This document shows positions 17,832 to 25,183 of a stretch of DNA of 53,968 bases, piece by piece. Source of the stretch: Fodinibius sediminis (GTDB taxonomy: Bacteria; Bacteroidota; Rhodothermia; Balneolales; Balneolaceae); the NCBI RefSeq assembly GCF_900182555.1, contig NZ_FXTH01000021.1:1-53968 (forward strand). The letters run 5' to 3'. Each line of letters opens with the position of its first letter. Positions within the stretch are counted from its first letter, which is position 1. The position numbers were made by a program, and so were the translations under genes. Under the pieces are notes generated by a model, which searched no databases, had not been told where the DNA came from, and saw only the letters and a program-made list of their open reading frames with translations.

Positions 17832-18749
17832 CTATTCCTCTATTGTTGGTTGAAGTTCTGATGCAGTCCAGGGACGGGTGCGATTGCTATAGTCCTTAGA
17901 TACCCGTACGACATCATCCTGGGTAATCTTTGAAAAATCTCCCTGATTTCGGGTGCGGAGATAGTTAAGTATGGAGGCTATTTCCGCTGCACTCAGGCGT
18001 GCCTTAAATGAGGGCATAATGCCCTGATAAGTCTGTCCCTGTACGTCAATATCGCCTTGCAGGCCATGAAGCAGAATACGGATAGGGATGGATTTGTCGC
18101 CGGTGACCCACTCTGAATCGACCAGTGGTGGGAAAACGCCTGATACACCCTTGGCATTACTTCCGTGGCAGGAGGCACAGTTTTGAGAATATAGGTTTTT
18201 ACCATTCAATAACGCCGGATCCCCCTCCTCATTGAAAGGTGTCTCGCTGGGCTCATCCAGTCCGGGAACCATCTTTCTCATCGTGCCATACTCGTCGGAG
18301 AGACGACGATTCATCCGCGCCATATTTTGCTGCCCCATTCGTTGGTGCATCCGTGCCATCTGATCGTGCATGCCCATCATCTGACTGTACCACTCACCGG
18401 TCATATGACCCTGCATGTGCATGCCCATACCTTCAGCCATCATATTATCGCCCTGCATACGACGTCCTCTGTTTCCAGCCATCATCTGTCGATGGCTGAC
18501 ATCCATATCGCGGTGCATCTTCTGCATCTGGCTGTAGAGCGATTGTAATTCCGGGGGAAGGGTGTCCGTTTCAGCTTCGTAGTTTGTTAGCAGCATTTTG
18601 TAATTAGCCTGCAATGAATCATAGGCGGCTTCTAATTCCTTCCGTTGTTCTTCACTCATGTAATTAGAGCGTCCCATCTGACAGGAGGATAGAAAAACGA
18701 GGAGTCCTATTGATATCAGAAAAAATCCAATGTTTATTCTATTCATCAC
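17832..18749 (-). CDS. Met-rich cytochrome c lipoprotein
   Basis: A 305-aa exported lipoprotein (signal ending FLSSC) with three parts: a helical coiled region (~30-90), a Met/His/Gln-rich segment (~90-160, for example GMGMHMQGHM and MGMHDQMARMHQRMGQQ), and a C-terminal class I cytochrome c domain. The heme site is CASCH (~190) and the probable axial Met lies in GIMPSFK (~243). The combination suggests a copper-binding electron carrier in the envelope, perhaps passing electrons between the copper oxidases and respiration; that role is inference. No maturation genes are nearby. It follows the ATP-cone/glycoamylase gene on the same strand by 53 bp. Confidence 0.85.
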   Translation of the reverse strand: MMNRINIGFFLISIGLLVFLSSCQMGRSNYMSEEQRKELEAAYDSLQANYKMLLTNYEAETDTLPPELQSLYSQMQKMHRDMDVSHRQMMAGNRGRRMQGDNMMAEGMGMHMQGHMTGEWYSQMMGMHDQMARMHQRMGQQNMARMNRRLSDEYGTMRKMVPGLDEPSETPFNEEGDPALLNGKNLYSQNCASCHGSNAKGVSGVFPPLVDSEWVTGDKSIPIRILLHGLQGDIDVQGQTYQGIMPSFKARLSAAEIASILNYLRTRNQGDFSKITQDDVVRVSKDYSNRTRPWTASELQPTIEE

Positions 18750-18802
18750 AACTCCCTTCTTTGATTAATATTTACTTACTATAAAATGGCTTTAATCGGG
18801 GT

Positions 18803-20332
18803 TTATAGCCAACCGTTTCTAAATCCTGCCTTTGTTAATCCATTCCTGAGGTATTCAGAGCTTCTCATGAGTCGCCAGATTAAGTCCGATCGATAATTCT
18901 CGCACATCAATACAACAGGACCAAGATTAATACCATAATGATAGGAAGAGGTCCATCCATCCCGGGTTTTTTGACTATTGGGAAAGCTAAGATTAAAACT
19001 GCACCTCAGACAATATTTGCCTGTAATCCGGGGGTGTACGTGCTGGAAATTTTGAATGGTTGGCAACACAATTTCCGGGGCGAAAGGTAGCGATGCGAGG
19101 ACGGCCCACGGAGCAACTGTGCCATCATCGGGTCCGTAGGGAGCGCCACGAGCCACATAACCGAAGAAGGAGCGTTCAATGCCGTTGACTTTTCTCATTA
19201 TCCAGCCGGGACCATCACTGGCTGTTATACCCCAGAAGTTTTCCCCGTAGCCTTTAAAATCCAGTGGATTTCGTATGGCGTATTCCTGCTGGATATAGGT
19301 TGCCCGGCGGCTGTTTTCAAAATAATCAATCTCTTTTTCCCGCATAAAGGCGTCCTGGATTCCGCGGAAATCGATCCATATATGGGAATATTGGTGGATG
19401 AACAGTGGACCTCCGTAAATGAACTTATAGCCATAAATATCTTTCCATTCATAGGTAGAGGTCCAGGCGGCATAGCTCTCCTTTGGTAATGGTTGCGATG
19501 GAGAGCCAAGCGCAAGAATGTACAGGAGACCGGCTTCATCATAACCTTCCCATCGGTACGGCAGGAAGCCATTTTCAGGGGTCCAACCGTGGGTGATCGT
19601 GTTTCCATCGGCGCATGCCCATTTCCAATCGACCCGACGATAGATGGCATCGGCCAGGGTGCGAATCTCCTGTTCCTGTTCACTGTCGCAGTCAAAAAAA
19701 GCGGCGGCTACAAGCATGCCGGCCAGCAGGATCCCGGTATCGATTGTTGAGAGTTCACACTTACCGGAACGTTTGCCCGTCTCCATATCCAGAAAATGAT
19801 AGTAAAACCCCTTGTAGCCGGCACCATTTGATGTGGGACTCTGCTTGCTGGTCCAAAAGAAGCGTAGAATAATCAAGGTACGTTGAATCGCATCACTTCG
19901 CCTCATCCAGCCGCGGTCGACTCCTACTACATAAGCAGCCAGTGCAAAGCCGACCGATGCGATGCTGGCCGCCGCCCCCAGCTGCGAGTTGTCTGCGACC
20001 AGTCCGTTATTCGGATTGGTTTCGTGCAAGAAATAATTGAAAGCATGGCGCTGCAGCATATCGATTATTTGATCATCCATCCCGGGTGGGTTGGCATGTT
20101 CTGGTGAGGGGATCTTGAACTTATAATTTCCTGATATCCTGTTAAGTTGGCGAAAGGCTTCCTGAGTTATTCGCTGCGTGGAGATTCCGTCATAGAGTTT
20201 GTCCTCTATCGAGCTAATTACTTGTTCAATTACTTCGGAATCAGCACCGGTAGCAACAAGCATTCGACGGATTTTAGCTTCTTCGAAAGGTTCTCTTTCT
20301 CCGGAGGCTTTTGTGACGTTGAGCATTGTCAT
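18803..20332 (-). CDS. ATP-cone / glycoamylase-like fusion protein
   Basis: A 509-aa open frame. Residues ~3-75 match an ATP-cone regulatory domain (NVTKASGEREPFEEAKIRRM..., ISTQRITQEAFRQLNRIS). From ~110 to the end it matches the glycoamylase-like family (PF10091): LGAAASIASVGFALAAYVVG, YKGFYYHFLDMETG, ELSTIDTGILLAG, EGYDEAGLLYILALGSP and GYGENFWGITASDGPG. ATP-cones normally sit on ribonucleotide reductases, NrdR or small endonuclease-like proteins, so this pairing is unexpected. There is no signal peptide, although family members are often envelope enzymes. The junction near residue 75-100 may be a recombination scar that placed a glycoamylase under an ATP-cone gene's start. Confidence 0.8.
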   Translation of the reverse strand: MTMLNVTKASGEREPFEEAKIRRMLVATGADSEVIEQVISSIEDKLYDGISTQRITQEAFRQLNRISGNYKFKIPSPEHANPPGMDDQIIDMLQRHAFNYFLHETNPNNGLVADNSQLGAAASIASVGFALAAYVVGVDRGWMRRSDAIQRTLIILRFFWTSKQSPTSNGAGYKGFYYHFLDMETGKRSGKCELSTIDTGILLAGMLVAAAFFDCDSEQEQEIRTLADAIYRRVDWKWACADGNTITHGWTPENGFLPYRWEGYDEAGLLYILALGSPSQPLPKESYAAWTSTYEWKDIYGYKFIYGGPLFIHQYSHIWIDFRGIQDAFMREKEIDYFENSRRATYIQQEYAIRNPLDFKGYGENFWGITASDGPGWIMRKVNGIERSFFGYVARGAPYGPDDGTVAPWAVLASLPFAPEIVLPTIQNFQHVHPRITGKYCLRCSFNLSFPNSQKTRDGWTSSYHYGINLGPVVLMCENYRSDLIWRLMRSSEYLRNGLTKAGFRNGWL

Positions 20333-20381
20333 GACCTCTCTTATTCAGTCCATGATTCATTCTGAAGAAATGCACGCAAAG

Positions 20382-20597
20382 CTAATCATGTTGTTTTAGA
20401 ATTTGCTTTCGCTCTTCAAATTCTTCCCGTTCTATTTCACCACGGGCATACCTTCTTTTCAATATTTCCATGGCATCTTTTTCCAATTCTTCCCGGGGGC
20501 GATACGGAATGATATCGAAAACAAGCAACAGGATAGTACCAACGATGACGATCCACCACAGCCAATGCAGGCCAATAAAATGATGTTCATAGAACAT
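20382..20597 (-). CDS. SHOCT-domain small membrane protein
   Basis: A 71-aa protein with one TM helix (LHWLWWIVIVGTILLLVFDI) and a C-terminal SHOCT helix pair (MEILKRRYARGEIEREEFEERKQIL). It is paralogous to the SHOCT protein at 11395. A perfect CCTTAAA direct repeat lies 76 bp upstream, so it is probably the first gene of a metal-induced unit that runs into the ATP-cone/glycoamylase gene 49 bp downstream. Function unknown. Confidence 0.85.
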   Translation of the reverse strand: MFYEHHFIGLHWLWWIVIVGTILLLVFDIIPYRPREELEKDAMEILKRRYARGEIEREEFEERKQILKQHD

Positions 20598-20672
20598 AAT
20601 ACTGATATTTATTTAACAGTTTGTAAATACCGTAATGACTGTATTTACGTTATATCCAAGATAGAAGAGGAG

Positions 20673-20690
20673 CCTTAAAACAACCTTAAA
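20673..20690 (-). promoter_or_regulatory. Putative CusR-type operator upstream of SHOCT gene
   Basis: Perfect pair CCTTAAA (20673-20679) and CCTTAAA (20684-20690), 11-bp period, 76 bp upstream of the 20597 start codon. Same sequence and spacing as the cusC and DUF302 sites. Confidence 0.65.
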
Positions 20691-20773
20691 GTTAAAAATG
20701 ATCTCCCTTTATTCTTCAGTTTATGGGACCGTTGTAATAGTTTGCCGATCAATAGCGGCCATGATACAATGGC

Positions 20774-20917
20774 TTACTTTCCTTGCAACAGGCTGTTAAA
20801 GAAAAAGACGGTTCCCTCTCTTCCCACCGAAACCATCAGGATAATACAACCGATATATAGAACAGCGCCAGTAGCGCCAACAGCCAGTCCCATTTTTTTG
20901 ATGTTTAGCGTTCTCAT
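20774..20917 (-). pseudogene. Truncated DUF5676-like membrane protein (47 codons)
   Basis: The frame begins MRTLNIKKMGLAVGATGAVLYIG and keeps the one predicted TM helix, then stops after FFFNSLLQGK. This resembles the N-terminal half of DUF5676 small membrane proteins, which usually continue for about 40 more residues with a second TM. A premature stop is the likely cause. It lies 14 bp after the HHxHH membrane gene in the same operon. A short functional peptide cannot be excluded. Confidence 0.55.
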
Positions 20918-20931
20918 GGTGACCTGCGAAT

Positions 20932-21120
20932 TTAATATTGGTGATGCTGATGTCCGGATCCTTTCCGATGGTGACCAATCATCAGGATGTGACAGGCAAA
21001 CATCGCTGCGACAAACAGAAAAAAAGTTAAGCTGCTGCTAAGCCCCAGCAGAGGAGCGAAAAACAGGAGCAGAAGTGGAACACCACATCCAATGATCATC
21101 CAAAGCGTGTGCTTGCTCAT
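20932..21120 (-). CDS. Small two-TM membrane protein with His-rich tail
   Basis: A 62-aa protein with two hydrophobic segments (WMIIGCGVPLLLLFFAPLLGL and TFFLFVAAMFACHILMIG) and a C-terminal tail with six histidines (HHRKGSGHQHHQY). It resembles the DUF2933-type small proteins often found next to P1B ATPases and DUF302 genes. Probably inner-membrane with a metal-binding tail. It follows the broken SHOCT gene and the Met-rich protein on the same strand. Confidence 0.7.
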   Translation of the reverse strand: MSKHTLWMIIGCGVPLLLLFFAPLLGLSSSLTFFLFVAAMFACHILMIGHHRKGSGHQHHQY

Positions 21121-21135
21121 TTTTATGTAATATGG

Positions 21136-21339
21136 TTAGTTTTTACTAAGCGAATTTTTGAGCCTGTTGAACTCTTCTTTTGATATTTCACCGGTTTGTA
21201 ATCGTGCCCGGTGAACTTCGACGGCTGCACGTCAGATTTCAAGCCGGTGCTTACCGCGCTGGGTAAGAAATCAGACCCCGGCCACTAGCATACACAGTAC
21301 CGGGGCCCAATGGGCATTCAAGGCATGTAGCCAGTCCAT
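21136..21339 (-). pseudogene. Broken SHOCT-domain gene with two in-frame stops
   Basis: Reading the minus strand from ATG 21339 gives MDWLHALNAHWAPVLCMLVA (a TM helix), then a stop at codon 23, a second stop at codon 36, and finally RLQTGEISKEEFNRLKN, which is a normal SHOCT ending. The whole frame is otherwise aligned without shifts, so two nonsense changes explain the loss. It lies 2 bp after the Met-rich gene. Confidence 0.75.
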
Positions 21340-21341
21340 AA

Positions 21342-21833
21342 TCAGTTGTGACGTTGTTGATGGCTATTGCCGTTCATGCCATTCTTTTTGTTCATCATTC
21401 CCTGGCCATCCATCATCTTACCCTGCATCATTTGCATGCACATCATCTGCATTTTCACCATGGATGAGTCACCCATCATTTCCATCATTTTTGAGTGATT
21501 CATATTGCCGTCCATCATAGCCTGCATCATATTCATGTGTTTTTGCATGCGCTGCTTCATCTGGGGATTATTCATCATCTTCTGCATATTCCCCATCATC
21601 ATGGTGCTGTCCATGTCCATAGAGCCCATCATCTGCTGCATCATTTGTTGACGCATTTGGGGGTTTTGGGCCATATGATCCATCATCATGGCGCGCATGG
21701 TGGAATCCTGCATCATCTCCATCATCTGTTGTCTTTTTTGAGTCATGTCTCCCTGCTTCTGCTGGGCCATACCCATGGTTGTAAAGAGTAGCATGAAGGA
21801 TAGAATCATTGTTAAACGTTTCATAGTAGTCAC
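21342..21833 (-). CDS. Exported methionine-rich protein (32% Met)
   Basis: A 163-aa protein with a signal peptide (KRLTMILSFMLLFTTMGMAQ). The mature part is dominated by M, Q, N, K and H: 53 of all 163 residues are Met, mostly as MM pairs or MxxM (for example MMQQMMGSMDMDSTMMMGNMQ). Met clusters of this kind bind Cu(I)/Ag(I) in the periplasm, as in the Met-rich parts of CopA and PcoE-like proteins. It is probably a periplasmic copper sponge or carrier. There is one Cys (MMCMQMM). It follows the DUF302 gene by 34 bp. Low complexity prevents a firm family call. Confidence 0.8.
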   Translation of the reverse strand: MTTMKRLTMILSFMLLFTTMGMAQQKQGDMTQKRQQMMEMMQDSTMRAMMMDHMAQNPQMRQQMMQQMMGSMDMDSTMMMGNMQKMMNNPQMKQRMQKHMNMMQAMMDGNMNHSKMMEMMGDSSMVKMQMMCMQMMQGKMMDGQGMMNKKNGMNGNSHQQRHN

Positions 21834-21867
21834 CTTTTATTTGGATTAATTTCAGTTGAATTTCTTG

Positions 21868-22254
21868 TTACAGGTTGCTGATTACCTTTTCTAATCTCTT
21901 TCGGACCTCGACAGCAATAGGCTGCAGCCCATCGTTGGATACGGCCTGCATCGAAGCCACCGGGTTGACAGCTGAAACTTCTACCGTGCCATCTTCATGT
22001 TCTTCTACAATGACATTACAGGGGAGCATCACGCCAATTTTGTCTTCTGCCTGAAGGGCCTTGTGGGCAAAATTTGGATTGCAGGCTCCCAGGATTTTAT
22101 ATTTTTTAAACTCTACATCCAGCTTCTCTTTCAGCGTGTCCTTGACGTCGATTTCCGTCAATACCCCAAATCCCTCTTCTTTTAGAAGATCAGTAACTTT
22201 CTTGATGGCCTGATCATAGGAAAGGTCGACTGTCTGTGAAGTGAAATACTCCAT
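21868..22254 (-). CDS. DUF302 family protein
   Basis: A 128-aa cytosolic protein matching DUF302: it begins YFTSQTVDLSYDQAIKKVTDLL, has GFGVLTEIDVKDTLKEKL, then YKILGACNPNFAHKALQAE and the conserved LPCNVIVEE. The family is widespread beside copper and heavy-metal ATPases, but its activity is unknown. It is probably the first gene of a unit with the Met-rich and small membrane proteins. A perfect CCTTAAA repeat lies 63 bp upstream. Confidence 0.9.
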   Translation of the reverse strand: MEYFTSQTVDLSYDQAIKKVTDLLKEEGFGVLTEIDVKDTLKEKLDVEFKKYKILGACNPNFAHKALQAEDKIGVMLPCNVIVEEHEDGTVEVSAVNPVASMQAVSNDGLQPIAVEVRKRLEKVISNL

Positions 22255-22316
22255 AGTTTTTTGGTCTTTTAAGATTCAATAGGTTTTTATGTTCTACTGC
22301 AACATACAACAACCTC

Positions 22317-22334
22317 CCTTAAAGCAACCTTAAA
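22317..22334 (-). promoter_or_regulatory. Putative CusR-type operator upstream of DUF302 gene
   Basis: CCTTAAA (22317-22323) and CCTTAAA (22328-22334), 11-bp period, 63 bp from the start codon. It lies just after the broken PII-like gene. Confidence 0.65.
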
Positions 22335-22383
22335 GTGCGCAAGAGTTATGTAAGAATTCAGCACCCTCCTTACCGTCACATAT

Positions 22384-22661
22384 TCATGTTATCTTTTCAA
22401 TGGGGAAGATCAAGAGTATGCCGTCTCCTTTGTGAGCTGTTTTCCCATGCTTCTTAATAATGTCGATAACAGCGGCTACATCTTCTGATTCCACTGTAAT
22501 TTCAGCCTTTGCCACATGCGTATGCAAGGCAGGAAAACTAAGTGAACCATGTTGATGATCAGGATCACTGTACCGGCCGGTTCCTTCTCCTTCAAAACGG
22601 TCATACAGCAATATCCTTCTTTCTGTAGCTTGGGTCGGATATATGCTTTGACACGTTTCAC
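22384..22661 (-). pseudogene. Frameshifted PII-like signalling gene
   Basis: From GTG 22661 one frame reads VKRVKAYIRPKLQKEGYCCM, the start of a PII-like protein. The next frame carries the rest: FEGEGTGRYSDPDHQHGS, FPALHTHVAKAEITVESEDV and GKTAHKGDGILLIFPIEKIT. The shift maps to GTTTTGAAG, where one more T would restore the frame. The segment between KLQ and KEGYCC also looks about 9 residues short. PII-like genes often accompany metal ATPases and probably sense small ligands. It directly follows the P1B ATPase gene on the same strand. Confidence 0.75.
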
Positions 22662-22674
22662 AATAACCCTGGGT

Positions 22675-24726
22675 TCAGCGTTCAAGTTTAAGAAAACGCG
22701 CATTGATAGCTACGATTACCGTACTGAGCGACATTAACACAGCGCCAAGGGCAGGGCTCAGAATAATGCCGTAGGTGTATAAAACCCCTGCGGCCAATGG
22801 TATCGCAAAGGCGTTGTAGCCGGTGGCCCACCAGAGGTTCTGCACCATTTTTCGGTAGGTGGCCCTGGCCAGCCGGACGAGCGAAGCCACATCCTTCGGG
22901 TTGCTCTGGGTCAGGATGATATCTCCTGTTTCCACAGCCACATCCGATCCGGCCCCGATGGCAATACCCACATCAGCCTGTGCCAGAGCAGGAGCATCGT
23001 TTACCCCGTCGCCGGTCATGGCTACGTTGAGTCCGCGCTGTTGAACTTCTTTTATCTTAGCAGCTTTTTCTTCGGGCAACACTTCGGCAAAGAAATCATC
23101 CAGTCCCAGTTCGTTGGCAACATAGGCAGCTGTTTGCTGGTTATCGCCGGTCAACATGATACACTGGATACCCATGTCGTGGAGGCTTTGAATAGCCTCG
23201 CGCGAATCTTCCCGGATATTATCGCCTAGGGCGATCGCTCCCTGCAAGTGGTTGTCAATCAATACAAAGACAACGGTTTTCCCCTGCCCTGAAAGCTGTT
23301 CATACTGTTCTGTTGGAAGGTCAATGTTGTTTTCACGCAGATAGCCGGGGCTTACCACCTTGACTTGTTTTCCATCAACACGGCCTTCAATACCTTTGCC
23401 AGTAATAGAATTGAACTCCTCTACTTTCATCACCCCGTCTGTAGCTTTTACGATGCCCCGGGCAATGGGATGTTCTGAGTTTTGCTCCAGTGAGCCGGCA
23501 AGGATCAACAGTTGTTCTTTATCGTCGAAGCCATTAAATGTCAGGATATCTGTTACTCCAAACTCACCATGGGTGAGTGTTCCCGTTTTATCGAAGATGA
23601 TGGCTTCAAGGTTACGGGCTTCTTCAAAAGCGGTACGGTTGCGGATCAGGAATCCGTTTTGGGCTGCCAGGCTGGTAGAAACGGCCACAACCAGCGGGAC
23701 AGCCAGACCCAGCGCATGCGGACAGGCAATGACCATCACCGTAACGGTTCGCTCCAAGGCGAATACAAAATCTTCGGTGGTAAAGAAGGTCCACGCAAAG
23801 AACGTAAGCGTACCAGCACCTAACGCAATGATTGTCAGCCAAAATGCGGCACGATTTGCCAAATCCTGGGTGCGTGACTTGCTTTCCTGGGCCTGTCGCA
23901 CAAGATCAATGACCTGGGAAAGAAATGAGTCTTCACCCGTCCGATTTACTTCAATAGTAAGAGATCCTTCTCCATTTATGGATCCTCCGATCACTTCATC
24001 GCCCTGCTTTTTGGACACGGGCTTGGATTCTCCGGTCATCAGGGACTCATTGACCGAACTTTTTCCATCAACGACTAAGCCGTCGGCCGGAATCTTTTCT
24101 CCGGGTTTGACCAGCACTTTAAATCCTTTATGCAACTCTTCAAGCGGGACGTCCCGGGTTGATCCATCGTCCTGCACGACGTGGGCTTCCGAAGGCATGA
24201 GTTTGGCCAGCTCTTCAAGGGCCCGGGAAGCACTCATCACGGATTTCATTTCGATGTAGTGACCAATCAGCATGATATCCACCAGCGTGGCCAGTTCCCA
24301 GAAGAAGACCTGTCCCTCTACGGCAAAGACGACCAGGGTACTGTAGACGTAAGCGGCCGTGATGGCAACGCCAATTAGCGTCATCATCCCTGGCTGGCTT
24401 TTTTTCAGCTCGTCATAGAGGCCCTTCAGAAATGGCCAACCGCCATAAAAGAAGACGACACTTGAAAGTACAAATGAGATATAGGTATCACCTGAAAACT
24501 GGAGGGCATCCCCCAATCCCAGCAGTTCCTGAATCATGTGAGAAAGAATCAGGATAGGAATGGTTAGGGCAATGGATATCCAAAACCGCTTCAGGAAATC
24601 CTTGGCCATGTGGGCATGATGTTCGGCATGATCACCGGAGTGGGTATGTTCTTTATGGTTAGGATCGTGATTGGAATGACGCTCTTTATGATGAGCGTGT
24701 TCGGTTTCTTTGTGGGAATGTTCCAT
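22675..24726 (-). CDS. P1B-type copper-translocating ATPase with CPH motif (CopB-type)
   Basis: Inner-membrane metal-exporting ATPase, 683 aa. It lacks HMA domains; instead the first ~40 residues are His-rich (HSHKETEHAHHKERHSNH...HKEHTH). The metal motif is CPH (IACPHALGLAVPL, ~337) as in P1B-3/CopB pumps, rather than CPC. Other landmarks are the TGES phosphatase loop (~208), DKTGT (~377) and GDGVNDAPAL (~571). The last TM helix contains MSLSTVIVAINA. CPH pumps export Cu(I)/Cu(II)/Ag(I) in known cases. A half-conserved GCTTAAA/GCTGAAA repeat lies 77 bp upstream. The broken PII-like gene follows immediately. Confidence 0.95.
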   Translation of the reverse strand: MEHSHKETEHAHHKERHSNHDPNHKEHTHSGDHAEHHAHMAKDFLKRFWISIALTIPILILSHMIQELLGLGDALQFSGDTYISFVLSSVVFFYGGWPFLKGLYDELKKSQPGMMTLIGVAITAAYVYSTLVVFAVEGQVFFWELATLVDIMLIGHYIEMKSVMSASRALEELAKLMPSEAHVVQDDGSTRDVPLEELHKGFKVLVKPGEKIPADGLVVDGKSSVNESLMTGESKPVSKKQGDEVIGGSINGEGSLTIEVNRTGEDSFLSQVIDLVRQAQESKSRTQDLANRAAFWLTIIALGAGTLTFFAWTFFTTEDFVFALERTVTVMVIACPHALGLAVPLVVAVSTSLAAQNGFLIRNRTAFEEARNLEAIIFDKTGTLTHGEFGVTDILTFNGFDDKEQLLILAGSLEQNSEHPIARGIVKATDGVMKVEEFNSITGKGIEGRVDGKQVKVVSPGYLRENNIDLPTEQYEQLSGQGKTVVFVLIDNHLQGAIALGDNIREDSREAIQSLHDMGIQCIMLTGDNQQTAAYVANELGLDDFFAEVLPEEKAAKIKEVQQRGLNVAMTGDGVNDAPALAQADVGIAIGAGSDVAVETGDIILTQSNPKDVASLVRLARATYRKMVQNLWWATGYNAFAIPLAAGVLYTYGIILSPALGAVLMSLSTVIVAINARFLKLER

Positions 24727-24802
24727 AATACCATCCTTAAACTATTTTTGGGTGATCCAAAAGGTTCTCAGCCTGGGGTTTTAGGTATTATAAAGATGAA
24801 AG

Positions 24803-24820
24803 GCTTAAATTAAGCTGAAA
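24803..24820 (-). promoter_or_regulatory. Putative imperfect CusR-type operator upstream of the ATPase
   Basis: GCTTAAA (24803-24809) and GCTGAAA (24814-24820) keep the 11-bp period and the 77-bp distance to the start codon of the ATPase, but each departs from CCTTAAA. It is a weaker match than the sites at 6302, 20673 and 22317. Confidence 0.45.
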
Positions 24821-24826
24821 ACACCA

Positions 24827-25183
24827 GTCTTCTCGAACAAGATTGCTAGTACTGTTTTAGCATGAAACTTGAAAATTTTTAACGTTGATCGAAATAGTTA
24901 AACCAAATGTTATCCCAAGTAGATTCCCGGCCTTCGATTATTGGAATTTCAGGTAGCACTATTTGTAGTACCGAGGGGGAGCTATGGGAAATGGGGTTAT
25001 GAAAACATTTCAACCTGCTAGGTGCAGTATCGGTGTTTCCAAAGCTGTCATTTATTTTGCGTTTTGATATTATGGGTCAATTTTTAAAATGCTATGTGCA
25101 ACTGGGATGATGTGAAAACACTGATATTTGTGTAGATTAAGTGATGTTGATAGAGTACATCATCTTAGGGGAGGGTTAATATT
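24827..25183. other. Intergenic region between divergent ATPase and ZIP genes
   Basis: No gene is seen. The region is AT-rich and must hold the promoter of the ZIP gene. A purine-rich GGGGAGGG lies 10 bp before the ZIP start and could act as a ribosome-binding site, which is unusual for this window. No CCTTAAA pair is present on the ZIP side. Confidence 0.5.

Noticed and set aside
21495-21791. His-rich plus-strand frame (98 aa)
   Set aside because: It is the reverse complement of the Met-rich gene: ATG codons read backwards as CAT give His runs.
22384-22703. Programmed frameshift as an explanation of the PII-like gene
   Set aside because: The site lacks a clear slippery heptamer plus downstream structure, and the N-terminal part also seems shortened, so decay is simpler.
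23360-24259. 299-codon plus-strand open frame inside the P1B ATPase gene
   Set aside because: Antisense shadow of a gene with all P-type ATPase motifs; Ser/Thr/Pro composition without domain features.
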